Below are positions 27,475 through 37,777 of a DNA stretch of 64,000 nt, in pieces. This DNA is from Geodermatophilus normandii. GTDB taxonomy: Bacteria; Actinomycetota; Actinomycetes; Mycobacteriales; Geodermatophilaceae. The translations under genes and the position numbers were made by a program. The number at the start of each line of letters is the position of its first letter. Position 1 is the stretch's first letter. The notes beneath the pieces are model-generated. The model did no database searches. It had not been told where the DNA came from and saw only the letters and a list, made by a program, of their open reading frames with translations. The DNA lies in contig NZ_QGTX01000001.1 in the NCBI RefSeq assembly GCF_003182485.1, forward strand, positions 3,992,001-4,056,000, in the 5' to 3' direction.

Positions 27475-28364
27475 GCGCCGCGCCCTCCGTCCCGGTCGGT
27501 GCGCACGTCCAGGTCGCCGGCGGCCTGGCCACCGGGGGGCTGCGCTACACCGACGACGTCGGCGCGCAGGCGGTGCAGGTCTTCGTGGGCAACCCGCGCG
27601 GCTGGAGGCGGTCGGCCGGCGACCCGGCGCAGGACGCCGCGTTCGTCACCGGCCTGGCCGAGCGCGGCGTGCCGTCGTTCGTGCACACGCCGTTCCTGGT
27701 GAACGTCGGCTCCCCCACGCCGGCCACCGTCGACCGCTCGATCGAGACGATCGCCGCCGACCTCGCCCGCGGCGTGCGGCTCGGCGTGCGCGGCGTCGTC
27801 GTGCACGCGGGCTCCGCCGTCGACGAGGACCGCTACGAGGCCGCGCTGCGCCAGCTCCGCGAGCGGCTGCTGCCGGTGCTCGACGCCCTGCCCGACGACG
27901 GCCCGCGGCTGCTGGTCGAGCCGACGGCGGGCGGCGGCCGGTCGCTCGCGGCCACCGTCGAGGACCTCGGCCCCTACCTCGCGGCGCTGGACATGCACCC
28001 GAAGGTCGGCGTCTGCCTGGACACCTGCCACGCGTGGGCCGCCGGGCACGACCTGGCCGCGCCCGGCGGCACCACCGCCACGCTCGACGCGCTGGAGGCC
28101 GCCGTCGGCCCCGGCCGGCTCGGGCTGGTGCACGCCAACGACTCCCTCGACGCGCGCGGCTCCCGGCGTGACCGGCACACCACGATCGGCGAGGGCTCGA
28201 TCGGGGTGGGCGCCTTCGCCGAGCTGATGGCGCACCCGTCGATGGCCGGGGTGCCGGTCGTCGTCGAGACGCCGAGCGCCGACCGCGGCCACGCCCGCGA
28301 CATCGCGCTGCTGTGCGCGCTGCGCGACGGCCGCCCCGCGGACGAGGTCCCCTCCGCCGCCTGA
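27471..28364 (+). CDS. nfo: Endonuclease IV (deoxyribonuclease IV)
   Basis: AP endonuclease of the Nfo family, 297 residues, cutting DNA 5' to abasic sites in base-excision repair. The zinc-binding TIM-barrel motifs are in order: GAHVQVAGGL, HTPFLVNVGSP, VVVHAGSAVDE, LLVEPTAGGG, CLDTCHAWAAGHDL, LGLVHANDS, RDRHTTIGEGSIG and VVVETPS. The GTG at 27471 overlaps the kinase stop by GTGA, so it is co-expressed with pknL. A strong hairpin follows. Confidence 0.93.
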
Positions 28365-28368
28365 GCAC

Positions 28369-28410
28369 GGTCCCCACCCGTGCGCGGTGGTCCGGGCACG
28401 GGTGGGGACC
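28369..28410 (+). terminator. Strong hairpin after nfo
   Basis: Perfect 15-bp inverted repeat GGTCCCCACCCGTGC / GCACGGGTGGGGACC with a 12-nt loop, starting 4 nt after the nfo stop. An outer CACGG/CCGTG pairing extends it across a bulge. No T-tract. Confidence 0.8.
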
Positions 28411-28574
28411 ACCGTGGCCGGAGGTGGCCACGATGGGACGGCGCGCCCGGGAGGCGCCGACACGCGCGTCACCCTGCGCATTCGCGTCTTCGCTTGCGGT
28501 GATCTACGACACCACGTTGGCTCGGATCACCTCGCGGCCGACCGGCCGCCGGGAGCCTCCCCGAGGAGCCGTCC

Positions 28575-29753
28575 TTGCCCACCCGCCGCACCCTGGCCGT
28601 CGGGATCGTCGCGCTCGCGACCACCGGCCTCGGCGTCACCGCCGGACCTGCCGCCGCCGCCCCGCCCGACACCGGCCCCCGCGCCACCTACGTGGTCACG
28701 GTCGACCGCTCGACCCCGCCCGACCGGGCCGCGGAGCGGGCGCGCGGCATGGGCGGGCGGGTCGCGCACGTCTACACCGCGGCGCTGACCGGCTTCGCCG
28801 TCGAGCTGCCCGAGGCCGCCGCCGGCCGCCTGTCGTCGATCCCGGGCGTGGTCGCCGTCGAGCGCGACCAGGTGGTCACCGCCGACGGCACGCAGGCCGG
28901 CGCGCCGTGGGGCCTCGACCGCGTCGACCAGCGGGACCTGCCGCTGGACTCGACGTTCGGCTACACCGCCACCGGCAGCGGCGTCACCGCCTACGTCATC
29001 GACACCGGCATCGCCTACGGCCACGCCGACTTCGGCGGCCGCGCGGTGTCCGGCTACGACGCCGTCGACGGCGGCTCGGCCGACGACTGCAACGGCCACG
29101 GGACGCACGTGGCGGGCACGGTCGGCGGCGGCACGCACGGCGTCGCGAAGGGCGTGCGGCTGGTCGGCGTGCGGGTGCTGGGCTGCGACGGCAGCGGCAC
29201 CACCTCCGGCGTCGTCGCCGGCATCGACTGGGTGACCGCCCACCACGCGGCGGGCGCCCCGGCGGTGGCGAACATGAGCCTCGGCGGCGGGGCGAGCACG
29301 GCGATCGACAACGCCGTCCGCTCCTCCATCGCCGACGGCGTCACGTACGCGGTCGCGGCCGGCAACGGCAACTCCGCGGGCGTGGCCCAGGACGCCTGCG
29401 CCTCCTCCCCCGCGCGCGTGCCCGCCGCGCTCACCGTGGGCGCCACCGACCGCACCGACACGGCCGCCGCGTTCAGCAACTACGGCTCCTGCGTCGACCT
29501 GCTCGCCCCCGGCGTCGCCATCACCAGCGCCTGGCACACCGGCACGACGGCGACGAACACCATCAGCGGGACGTCGATGGCCACGCCGCACGTCGCGGGC
29601 GTCGCGGCGCTGTACCTGTCGGGCAGCCCCACCGCCGCCCCGGCCGCGGTCGCCGGCGCGGTCACCGCGGCCGCGACGACGAACCACGTGACGATGTCGC
29701 GCACGGCCACGCGGGCCGGCACGCCCAACCGGCTGCTCTTCAGGACCTGGTGA
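28575..29753 (+). CDS. Secreted S8 family serine protease (subtilase)
   Basis: Exported subtilisin-like protease, 392 residues. Signal peptide about residues 1-28 (LAVGIVALATTGLGVTAGPAAAA), then an inhibitor I9 prodomain ending near VVAVERDQVV, then a proteinase K-like catalytic domain. The triad is visible: Asp143 in YVIDTGIAYGH, His178 in CNGHGTHVAGTVGG, and Ser334 in GTSMATPHVAGVAAL, with the oxyanion Asn in YAVAAGNGNSAGV. The start is TTG at 28575, backed by GAGGAG six nt upstream. Possible regulatory inverted repeat at 28498-28531. A shared terminator separates it from the convergent aldolase gene. Confidence 0.92.
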   Translation: MPTRRTLAVGIVALATTGLGVTAGPAAAAPPDTGPRATYVVTVDRSTPPDRAAERARGMGGRVAHVYTAALTGFAVELPEAAAGRLSSIPGVVAVERDQVVTADGTQAGAPWGLDRVDQRDLPLDSTFGYTATGSGVTAYVIDTGIAYGHADFGGRAVSGYDAVDGGSADDCNGHGTHVAGTVGGGTHGVAKGVRLVGVRVLGCDGSGTTSGVVAGIDWVTAHHAAGAPAVANMSLGGGASTAIDNAVRSSIADGVTYAVAAGNGNSAGVAQDACASSPARVPAALTVGATDRTDTAAAFSNYGSCVDLLAPGVAITSAWHTGTTATNTISGTSMATPHVAGVAALYLSGSPTAAPAAVAGAVTAAATTNHVTMSRTATRAGTPNRLLFRTW

Positions 29754-29758
29754 ACCGC

Positions 29759-29797
29759 GGCGCCTGCCGGCCACCCCAGCGGGAGCCGGCAGGCGCC
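29759..29797. terminator. Bidirectional hairpin between convergent genes
   Basis: Perfect 12-bp stem GGCGCCTGCCGG / CCGGCAGGCGCC with a 15-nt loop, filling the gap between the subtilase stop and the threonine aldolase stop. It can serve both strands. Confidence 0.78.
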
Positions 29798-30799
29798 TCA
29801 GCGGTCGAGGAGGTCGGCCAGCACGTCGCCGGCGCGGTCGACCGCGGCCCGGTCCACCTCGAGGGAGGTGACCAGGCGGATCCGCCGCGGGCTCACCTGC
29901 GACACGAGCACCCCGCGCGCCTTCGCGGCCTCCGCCACGACCGGCGCCGGGACGTCGTCGACGACGACCATGTTGGTCTCCACCGTCGCCGGGTCCATGC
30001 CGAGGCGCTTGGCCAGCAGGCGGGCGTGCTCGTGGTCCTCGGCCAGCCGCGGGAGGTGGGCGTCGAGCGCGTGCAGCCCGGCCGCGGCGAGCACGCCGGC
30101 CTGGCGCATCCCGCCGCCGAGCCGCTTGCGCCACAGCCGGCCGACGGCGATCCGCTCCGCGGAGGCCACGAGCACCGAGCCCACGGGCGCGCCCAGCCCC
30201 TTGGACAGGCACACCGACGCGGTGTCGGCCAGCCGCCCGTAGGTGGCCAGGTCGACCCCGGAGGCCACGGAGGCGTTCCAGATCCGCGCGCCGTCGAGGT
30301 GCACCGCGACACCGGCGTCGCGGGACCAGGCGAAGAGCCGCTGGAGCTCGCCCAGCGGCTGCACGCGCCCGCCGCCGCGGTTGTGCGTGTTCTCCACGGC
30401 GACGGCGGCCGTGGCGGTCAGGTGCCAGTCACCGCGCGGGCGCACCTGGTCGATGAGCGCACCGGCGTCGAGCAGGCCCCCGGAGGACACGACCGTGCGG
30501 GTGGAGATGCCGAAGACGGCGGCCGCGGCGCCCATCTCGTAGGTGACGACGTGCGCGTCGGCGTCGCAGAGCACCTCCTGGCCGGGCTCGCAGACCAGCC
30601 GCATGCCGATCTGGTTGCCCATCGTCCCGGAGGGCACGAACAGCGCCGCCTCGTGGCCGAAGAGGTCCGCGACCCGCTCCTCCAGCGCCCGGACCGCCGG
30701 GTCCTCGCCGTAGACGTCGTCGCCGACCTCGGCCTCGGCCATGACCCGGCGCATGGCCGGGGTGGGGCGGGTGACGGTGTCGGAGCGCAGGTCGATCAC
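29798..30799 (-). CDS. ltaE: Low-specificity L-threonine aldolase
   Basis: PLP enzyme cleaving L-threonine/allo-threonine to glycine and acetaldehyde, 333 residues. Motifs: [53 protein letters not shown], the Asp in [11 protein letters not shown], and the PLP lysine in [17 protein letters not shown]. It starts with GTG at 30799 without a striking ribosome-binding site. It lies between the subtilase and aroG and could add to glycine/one-carbon supply with glyA. Confidence 0.9.
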   Translation of the reverse strand: MIDLRSDTVTRPTPAMRRVMAEAEVGDDVYGEDPAVRALEERVADLFGHEAALFVPSGTMGNQIGMRLVCEPGQEVLCDADAHVVTYEMGAAAAVFGISTRTVVSSGGLLDAGALIDQVRPRGDWHLTATAAVAVENTHNRGGGRVQPLGELQRLFAWSRDAGVAVHLDGARIWNASVASGVDLATYGRLADTASVCLSKGLGAPVGSVLVASAERIAVGRLWRKRLGGGMRQAGVLAAAGLHALDAHLPRLAEDHEHARLLAKRLGMDPATVETNMVVVDDVPAPVVAEAAKARGVLVSQVSPRRIRLVTSLEVDRAAVDRAGDVLADLLDR

Positions 30800-30853
30800 G
30801 GCCTCGTCCCGAGGCTCGTCCCGAGCGTGCGAGCGATGAGGAGGACGAGGTCC

Positions 30854-33242
<2,389 letters not shown>

Positions 33243-33341
33243 GACGCCTCCCGTGGGGACGAACCGCAGGTCAGGGCCGATCCTGCACCATGGACGTGAC
33301 CGCGGTCACGCCTGCCCCGCGCGGCGCGGCAGGATCCGCGC

Positions 33342-33737
33342 ATGGACCCCGCCGCCCTGCTCGCGCTCATGCCCTTCGCCGTCACCACCGGCATCGAACT
33401 CGACCGCGCGGACCCCGCCGAGGTGGCCGGGCGGCTGCCGTGGGCGCCGGAGCGGTGCACCGCCGGCGGCGTGCTGCACGGCGGCGCGCTCATGACCCTC
33501 GCCGACACCGTGGGAGCGGTCTGCGCCTTCCTCAACCTGCCCGCCGGCGCCTCGACGTCGACCCTCGCCTCGGCGACGTCGCTGCTGCGCGCCGTGCGCG
33601 GCGGCACCGCGCACGCCACCGCCCGGCCGCTGCACGTCGGCCGCTCGACGATCGTGGTCCTCACCGAGGTGACCGACGACGGCGGCCGCGCGGTGGCCTC
33701 GGTCACCCAGACCCAGGCGGTCCTCGGCCCCGCCTGA
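33342..33737 (+). CDS. PaaI-type hotdog-fold thioesterase
   Basis: Acyl-CoA thioesterase of the PaaI/hotdog family, 131 residues. The HGG active-site motif is in GVLHGGALMTLADTVGAV, preceded by GRLPWAPERCTAGG and followed by STSTLASATSLLRAVRGGTAHATA. The ATG lies 6 nt after CAGGAT (33330-33335), fitting a leaderless start like ybaK. Its stop codon is the first TGA of a 13-bp tandem repeat. The substrate is unknown; PaaI acts on hydroxyphenylacetyl-CoA in phenylacetate catabolism, but no paa genes are in view. Confidence 0.87.
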   Translation: MDPAALLALMPFAVTTGIELDRADPAEVAGRLPWAPERCTAGGVLHGGALMTLADTVGAVCAFLNLPAGASTSTLASATSLLRAVRGGTAHATARPLHVGRSTIVVLTEVTDDGGRAVASVTQTQAVLGPA

Positions 33738-33784
33738 CCCCACCGCCTGACCCCACCGCCTGGTCACACCGCCTGATCACACCG
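33733..33784. repeat. Four-copy 13-bp tandem repeat
   Basis: Four head-to-tail units: CCTGACCCCACCG twice, then CCTGGTCACACCG and CCTGATCACACCG. They start at the thioesterase stop codon and extend into the gap before the chemoreceptor gene. Confidence 0.85.
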
Positions 33785-33909
33785 CCGTCGCGGCTCGTCC
33801 CACCCGTCCCGCCCGCCCCACCCCGGGGGGTTCCGGTACAGGCACGGCCGCCTCGTGCCGACCCTGCGCGCGGTGCCGTGGGACCTGCCCGGCCCGGGAG
33901 GGGGACGAC

Positions 33910-36033
33910 GTGCGCGGGCTCGGTCAGTGGGGCATCCGGACGAAGGTGGTCGCGCTCGCGGTGGCCGGCGTCGCGGTCACCGGCGGGGCGATGGCCGGGG
34001 TGAGCGCGTGGCAGAGCGCCCGGTTCGCCGACACCACGCAGGACTCGGTCACCGACCTGGTCGAGGCGAGCGTCGCCCGCACCGCGGCCGGCGTGCACGA
34101 CGTCGTCGCCACCCAGGGACAGTCGACCGCCGCGCGGGTGGACAGCCAGCTCGCCGTCGCGCTCGACGTGCTCGCCGACTCCGGGGGCCTGACCGTGGGT
34201 GGCCCCGGCGGGCCCGTGCGCTGGGAGGCGAAGAACCAGCTCTCCGGCGAGGTCACCCCCCTGGACCTGCCCCGCGTGACCGTGGGCGGCGCCTGGCTCG
34301 GGCAGAACGCCGACCCCGCGGTGCCCACGGCCGTCGTCGACCAGGTCGAGGCGCTGGTCGGCGGCACGGCGACGATCTTCCAGCGGACCCCGTCGGGCGA
34401 CATGCTGCGCGTGGCCACCAACGTCACCTCCGCCACCGGCAGCCGCGCGATCGGCACCTACATCCCGGCCGTGGACCCCGACGGGCATCCCAACCCCGTG
34501 GTCTCCGCGGTGGCCTCCGGGCAGACCTACCGGGGCAACGCCTTCGTCGTCGACTCCTGGTACGTCGCCGCCTACACCCCGCTGCTCGACCGGGCCGGCC
34601 AGCTGGTCGGGATGCTCTACGTCGGGGAGCAGCAGCAGGCGATCCCCGCGCTGCGGGAGAGCCTGGAGGCCACGCAGGTCGGCGCGCACGGGCACGTGGA
34701 GGTGTGGGGCGGCACCGGCGACCGGGCCGGCACCGTGCTGGTCAGTCCCGGGGGCACCCGCGACGGCGAGCGGCTGGTCGACGCCACCGACGCCGACGGC
34801 CGCCCCTACGTGCAGGAGATCGTCGACGCCGCCGTCGCGCTGGAGGACGGCGAGCAGGCCACCGTGCACCTCACCGACCCCGACGCCGGCGCGACCACCG
34901 CGCAGGTCACCTACTACGCGCCGTGGGACTGGGTGCTGGTGACCCTCGCCCGCGACGCGGACTTCACCGGGCCGGTCGACCAGCTCGCCGACGGCCGCTC
35001 GGACATGGTCACCGCGCTCGTCCTCGCCGCCGTCGCGATCGCGCTGCTCGGTGGCGTGCTGGCCCGGCAGGTCGCCCGCCGGCTCACCGCGCCGCTGGAG
35101 CAGCTGCGCGCCCGCATGGCCGAGATCGCCGACGGCGAGGGCGACCTGACCCAGCGCATGCCGGTCACCGGCGACGACGAGGTCGGCCAGCTCTCCGCGG
35201 CGTTCAACCGGTTCGTCGGCAAGGTGGCCGCCACGGTCCGCGACATCGGCCGCTGCGCCTCCCAGGTGGCGGAGTCGGCCTCCGGGGTGGCCGGCGTGGC
35301 CGACGGGCTGGCCACGCGGGCGGCCCGCAGCCGCGACCAGGCCCGGTCGGCGCACACGGTCGCCAGCGACATCAGCGCGAGCGTGACGGCCGCGGCCGCC
35401 GGCGCCGAGGAGATGGGGCTGTCGATCACCGACATCGCCCGCAGCGCCGCCGAGGCCGCACAGGTGGGCCGGCAGGCCGCCGAGCTCGCCCGCCAGACCG
35501 AGGGCGCGATCGCGGCCCTGGGCACCAGCTCCGCGGAGATCGGCGAGGTCGTGCGGGTCATCGCCGCGGTCGCCGAGCAGACGAACCTCCTGGCGCTCAA
35601 CGCGACCATCGAGGCCGCCCGCGCCGGCGAGGCGGGCAAGGGCTTCGCGGTCGTGGCCAACGAGGTCAAGGAGCTGGCCCAGGAGGCCTCCCGCGCCAGC
35701 GACGACATCGCCCGCCGGGTGGAGGCCATCCAGGCCGACACCGGCACCGCCGTCGGCTCGATCACCCGCATCGCCGAGGTCGTGCACGCCATGAACGACC
35801 ACCAGCTCACCATCGCCAGCGCGGTGGAGGAGCAGTCGGCGACCACCCGCGAGCTCACCCGCAGCGTCGCCTCCGCCGCCGAGGGGGCGGGCTCGGTGTC
35901 GACCACGCTGACGGCGGTCAGCACCGACGCCCGCGACAGCGCCGACGACGTCGGCCGGGCGCACGCCGCCGCGGTGGAGCTCGACGGGCTGTCGCAGGAG
36001 CTGACCCGCCTGCTCGCCGTCTTCACGGTGTGA
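33910..36033 (+). CDS. Methyl-accepting chemotaxis protein (Cache sensor)
   Basis: Transmembrane chemoreceptor of 707 residues. TM1 about residues 10-32, a large extracytoplasmic Cache-type sensor (about 35-360, with GNAFVVDSWYVAAYTPLLDRAGQLVGMLYVG segments), TM2 about 362-385, HAMP (LTAPLEQLRARMAEIADGEGDLT) and a long helical signalling domain. The hairpin tip is EVVRVIAAVAEQTNLLALNATIEAARAGEAGKGFAVVANEVKELA (split here across about residues 545-590), the standard CheA/CheW contact. GTG at 33910 follows GGGAGGGGGA. No che genes are in the window. The ligand is unknown; Cache domains often bind small organic acids or amino acids. Confidence 0.93.
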   Translation: MRGLGQWGIRTKVVALAVAGVAVTGGAMAGVSAWQSARFADTTQDSVTDLVEASVARTAAGVHDVVATQGQSTAARVDSQLAVALDVLADSGGLTVGGPGGPVRWEAKNQLSGEVTPLDLPRVTVGGAWLGQNADPAVPTAVVDQVEALVGGTATIFQRTPSGDMLRVATNVTSATGSRAIGTYIPAVDPDGHPNPVVSAVASGQTYRGNAFVVDSWYVAAYTPLLDRAGQLVGMLYVGEQQQAIPALRESLEATQVGAHGHVEVWGGTGDRAGTVLVSPGGTRDGERLVDATDADGRPYVQEIVDAAVALEDGEQATVHLTDPDAGATTAQVTYYAPWDWVLVTLARDADFTGPVDQLADGRSDMVTALVLAAVAIALLGGVLARQVARRLTAPLEQLRARMAEIADGEGDLTQRMPVTGDDEVGQLSAAFNRFVGKVAATVRDIGRCASQVAESASGVAGVADGLATRAARSRDQARSAHTVASDISASVTAAAAGAEEMGLSITDIARSAAEAAQVGRQAAELARQTEGAIAALGTSSAEIGEVVRVIAAVAEQTNLLALNATIEAARAGEAGKGFAVVANEVKELAQEASRASDDIARRVEAIQADTGTAVGSITRIAEVVHAMNDHQLTIASAVEEQSATTRELTRSVASAAEGAGSVSTTLTAVSTDARDSADDVGRAHAAAVELDGLSQELTRLLAVFTV

Positions 36034-36259
36034 GCCCGGAGGGGTCCGGTGCGCGGCGTCCTGCTCGCGCCAGGCGGGCCCGGCCAGGGGCACCCCGAGA
36101 CGAACGGCATCGCCAGGGCGCCCAGGCCGCGCCGACGGCGACCGTGCGGCGGGCGCCGCGCGGCCCGGCGGCAGGGCCAGCGCCCCCAGCGCCGCGACCG
36201 GGGACGGCGACGACCAGGACGCCGGGCCCGGCCACCCATCCGCCGGGACACCGGCACGG

Positions 36260-36745
36260 TCAGCCGCGGGCGGCCTCCATCACCTGCCAGCGGGCGAGGT
36301 TGTAGCGGGCGTCGACGAGCGCGTCGTGCGTGCCGGCCGGGCGGGGCGGGAGCTCCGGCCGGCCGACGTCGTCCCACCGCTGCCGCAGCTCACGGGTGAA
36401 CCGCGGGATCGGGCGGGGCAGCCCCGTCATCGGCCCCCACAGCTGGGCCAGCGCGACGTGGTCGTAGGCGGCGAACCACGCCCACAGCTCGACCTCCTCC
36501 CCCGGGCCGGTGAGGAAGGCGAGCAGGTCGTCGCGGATGCGGCGCCGGTCGCGCCAGGCCCGGTCGGCCGGCGGCGGCAGCTGGTCGAGCACGTTGCGGC
36601 GCACCCACGGGATGGCCTTCCGCTCGTCGAACTCGGTGCTCACCGCGTAGAACTCGCGGCCGGTCTCGTCGACGACGCCGATCGAGACCAGGTCGATCGT
36701 CGTCCCGTCCTCGATGAACTCGGTGTCGTAGAAGAACCGCCGCAC
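36260..36745 (-). CDS. DEDD-type 3'-5' exoribonuclease (Rv2179c-like)
   Basis: Small RNase of 161 residues similar to M. tuberculosis Rv2179c, a 3'-5' exoribonuclease acting on 3' overhangs. The DEDD residues are in RRFFYDTEFIEDGTTIDLVSIG (DTE), WAWFAAYDHVALAQL (YDH) and GTHDALVDARYNLARW (HDALVDA). GTG at 36745 lies 7 nt after TACGGT (36753-36758). It occupies the conserved position after aroG in the actinobacterial order, although thioesterase and chemoreceptor genes intervene. The 226-nt gap to its left holds no gene I can support. Confidence 0.87.
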   Translation of the reverse strand: MRRFFYDTEFIEDGTTIDLVSIGVVDETGREFYAVSTEFDERKAIPWVRRNVLDQLPPPADRAWRDRRRIRDDLLAFLTGPGEEVELWAWFAAYDHVALAQLWGPMTGLPRPIPRFTRELRQRWDDVGRPELPPRPAGTHDALVDARYNLARWQVMEAARG

Positions 36746-36752
36746 GCCACCC

Positions 36753-36758
36753 ACCGTA
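36753..36758 (-). promoter_or_regulatory. -10 box, leaderless exoribonuclease gene
   Basis: TACGGT (minus strand) 7 nt before the GTG at 36745. Confidence 0.5.
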
Positions 36759-36765
36759 GGTGTGC

Positions 36766-37671
36766 TCAGTCCGCCCGGCGGCCGCCCACCGAGGAACGGC
36801 CGAACTCCTGGCCCTGCAGGGCGGCGATGTCGCGCTCCAGGTCGGGCACCCGCGCGGCCGACAGCCGGAGCAGCACCTTCTCCGCCACGGCGCCGGTGAC
36901 CACCTGCCGCAGCGCGGAGACGACGCCGACCGAGCCGGGCACGAACACCCGGCGGCCCCGGGTCTCCAGGTTCTCCACCAGCGCCTCGGCGCACTCCTCC
37001 ACCGAGGTGCAGGCGCCCAGCGGTCCGGGGAGCCGCGAGCGGGTCTCCCTGAAGGTGGGCAGCGCCTCCTCGGTGTCGCGCACCAGGTCGGTGTCGATCC
37101 ACGTCGGGTGGGCGCTGGCCACGGTGACGCCGCGGTGGGCCACCTCCAGGCGCAGCACGTCGCCGAAGCGCTCGAGCCCCGCCTTGCCCGCGCAGTAGGC
37201 GCTCATGCCCGGGAGCACCGTGAACGCGGCCGCCGAGCTGACCAGCAGGACGTGGCCGCGGCGCTGCGCCACGTGCGGCAGCGCGGCGTGCGCCGTGAGC
37301 ATCGCGCCGGTCAGGTTGACCTCGACGGTGCGCGCCAGCGCGTGCGCGGAGCTGGTCATCACCGTGGTGAGCGGGGCGATGCCGGCGTTGGCGACGACGA
37401 CGTCGAGCCCGCCGAAGGTGTCCACCGTGCGGGCGACGGCGGCGCGCAGCGCCTCGGGGTCGGTCACGTCGCACTCCACCCACAGGTGCTCGGGGCCGAG
37501 CTCGGCGGCGACCCGCGCCAGCAGCTCGGGCTCGAGGCCGGCCAGCGCGACGCGCGCGCCACGGGCGGCGGCCCGGCGGGCCAGCTCGGCGCCGATGCCG
37601 CGCGCCGCGCCGGTGATGAGCACGCTCCTCCCCGCCAGCGGCGTGCGGGACTTCCTGCGCGACAGCGCCAT
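36766..37671 (-). CDS. SDR family oxidoreductase
   Basis: Classical short-chain dehydrogenase, 301 residues. The cofactor loop is VLITGAARGIGAELARR; DVVVANAGIAP is the NNAG-equivalent motif; the catalytic triad is Ser in LLVSSAAAF and Tyr/Lys in SAYCAGKAGLERF. A C-terminal extension of about 60 residues (VFVPGSVGVVSALRQVVTGAV) may contact membrane. It is divergent from the Baeyer-Villiger monooxygenase gene across a 106-nt gap with two palindromes. An alcohol-to-ketone step feeding the monooxygenase is a reasonable inference and resembles SadH beside MymA in M. tuberculosis. Confidence 0.88.
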   Translation of the reverse strand: MALSRRKSRTPLAGRSVLITGAARGIGAELARRAAARGARVALAGLEPELLARVAAELGPEHLWVECDVTDPEALRAAVARTVDTFGGLDVVVANAGIAPLTTVMTSSAHALARTVEVNLTGAMLTAHAALPHVAQRRGHVLLVSSAAAFTVLPGMSAYCAGKAGLERFGDVLRLEVAHRGVTVASAHPTWIDTDLVRDTEEALPTFRETRSRLPGPLGACTSVEECAEALVENLETRGRRVFVPGSVGVVSALRQVVTGAVAEKVLLRLSAARVPDLERDIAALQGQEFGRSSVGGRRAD

Positions 37672-37703
37672 CGGTGCCTCCTGACCTCTCCCGTGCCCGT
37701 GTC

Positions 37704-37750
37704 GAGCACTGCTCAGCTGTCGTTGTAGCTTGTTGACCGTTGCTCAGCAA
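37704..37750. promoter_or_regulatory. Two related palindromes, candidate TetR operators
   Basis: GAGCAcTGCTC (37704-37714) and TTGCTcAGCAA (37740-37750) are 11-bp palindromes centred 36 bp apart, sharing the word TGCTCAGC (37710-37717 and 37741-37748). They lie between divergent SDR and monooxygenase genes whose operon ends with a TetR gene. Confidence 0.55.
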
Positions 37751-37777
37751 GCCGGACGTCGTCGTCGGAGGAGCCCC

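Noticed and set aside
36023-36235. 70-residue minus-strand frame between chemoreceptor and exoribonuclease genes
   Set aside because: Gly/Arg/Ala-rich, no ribosome-binding site, no homology recognised; codon pattern is poor. A decayed small membrane protein is possible but not supportable.
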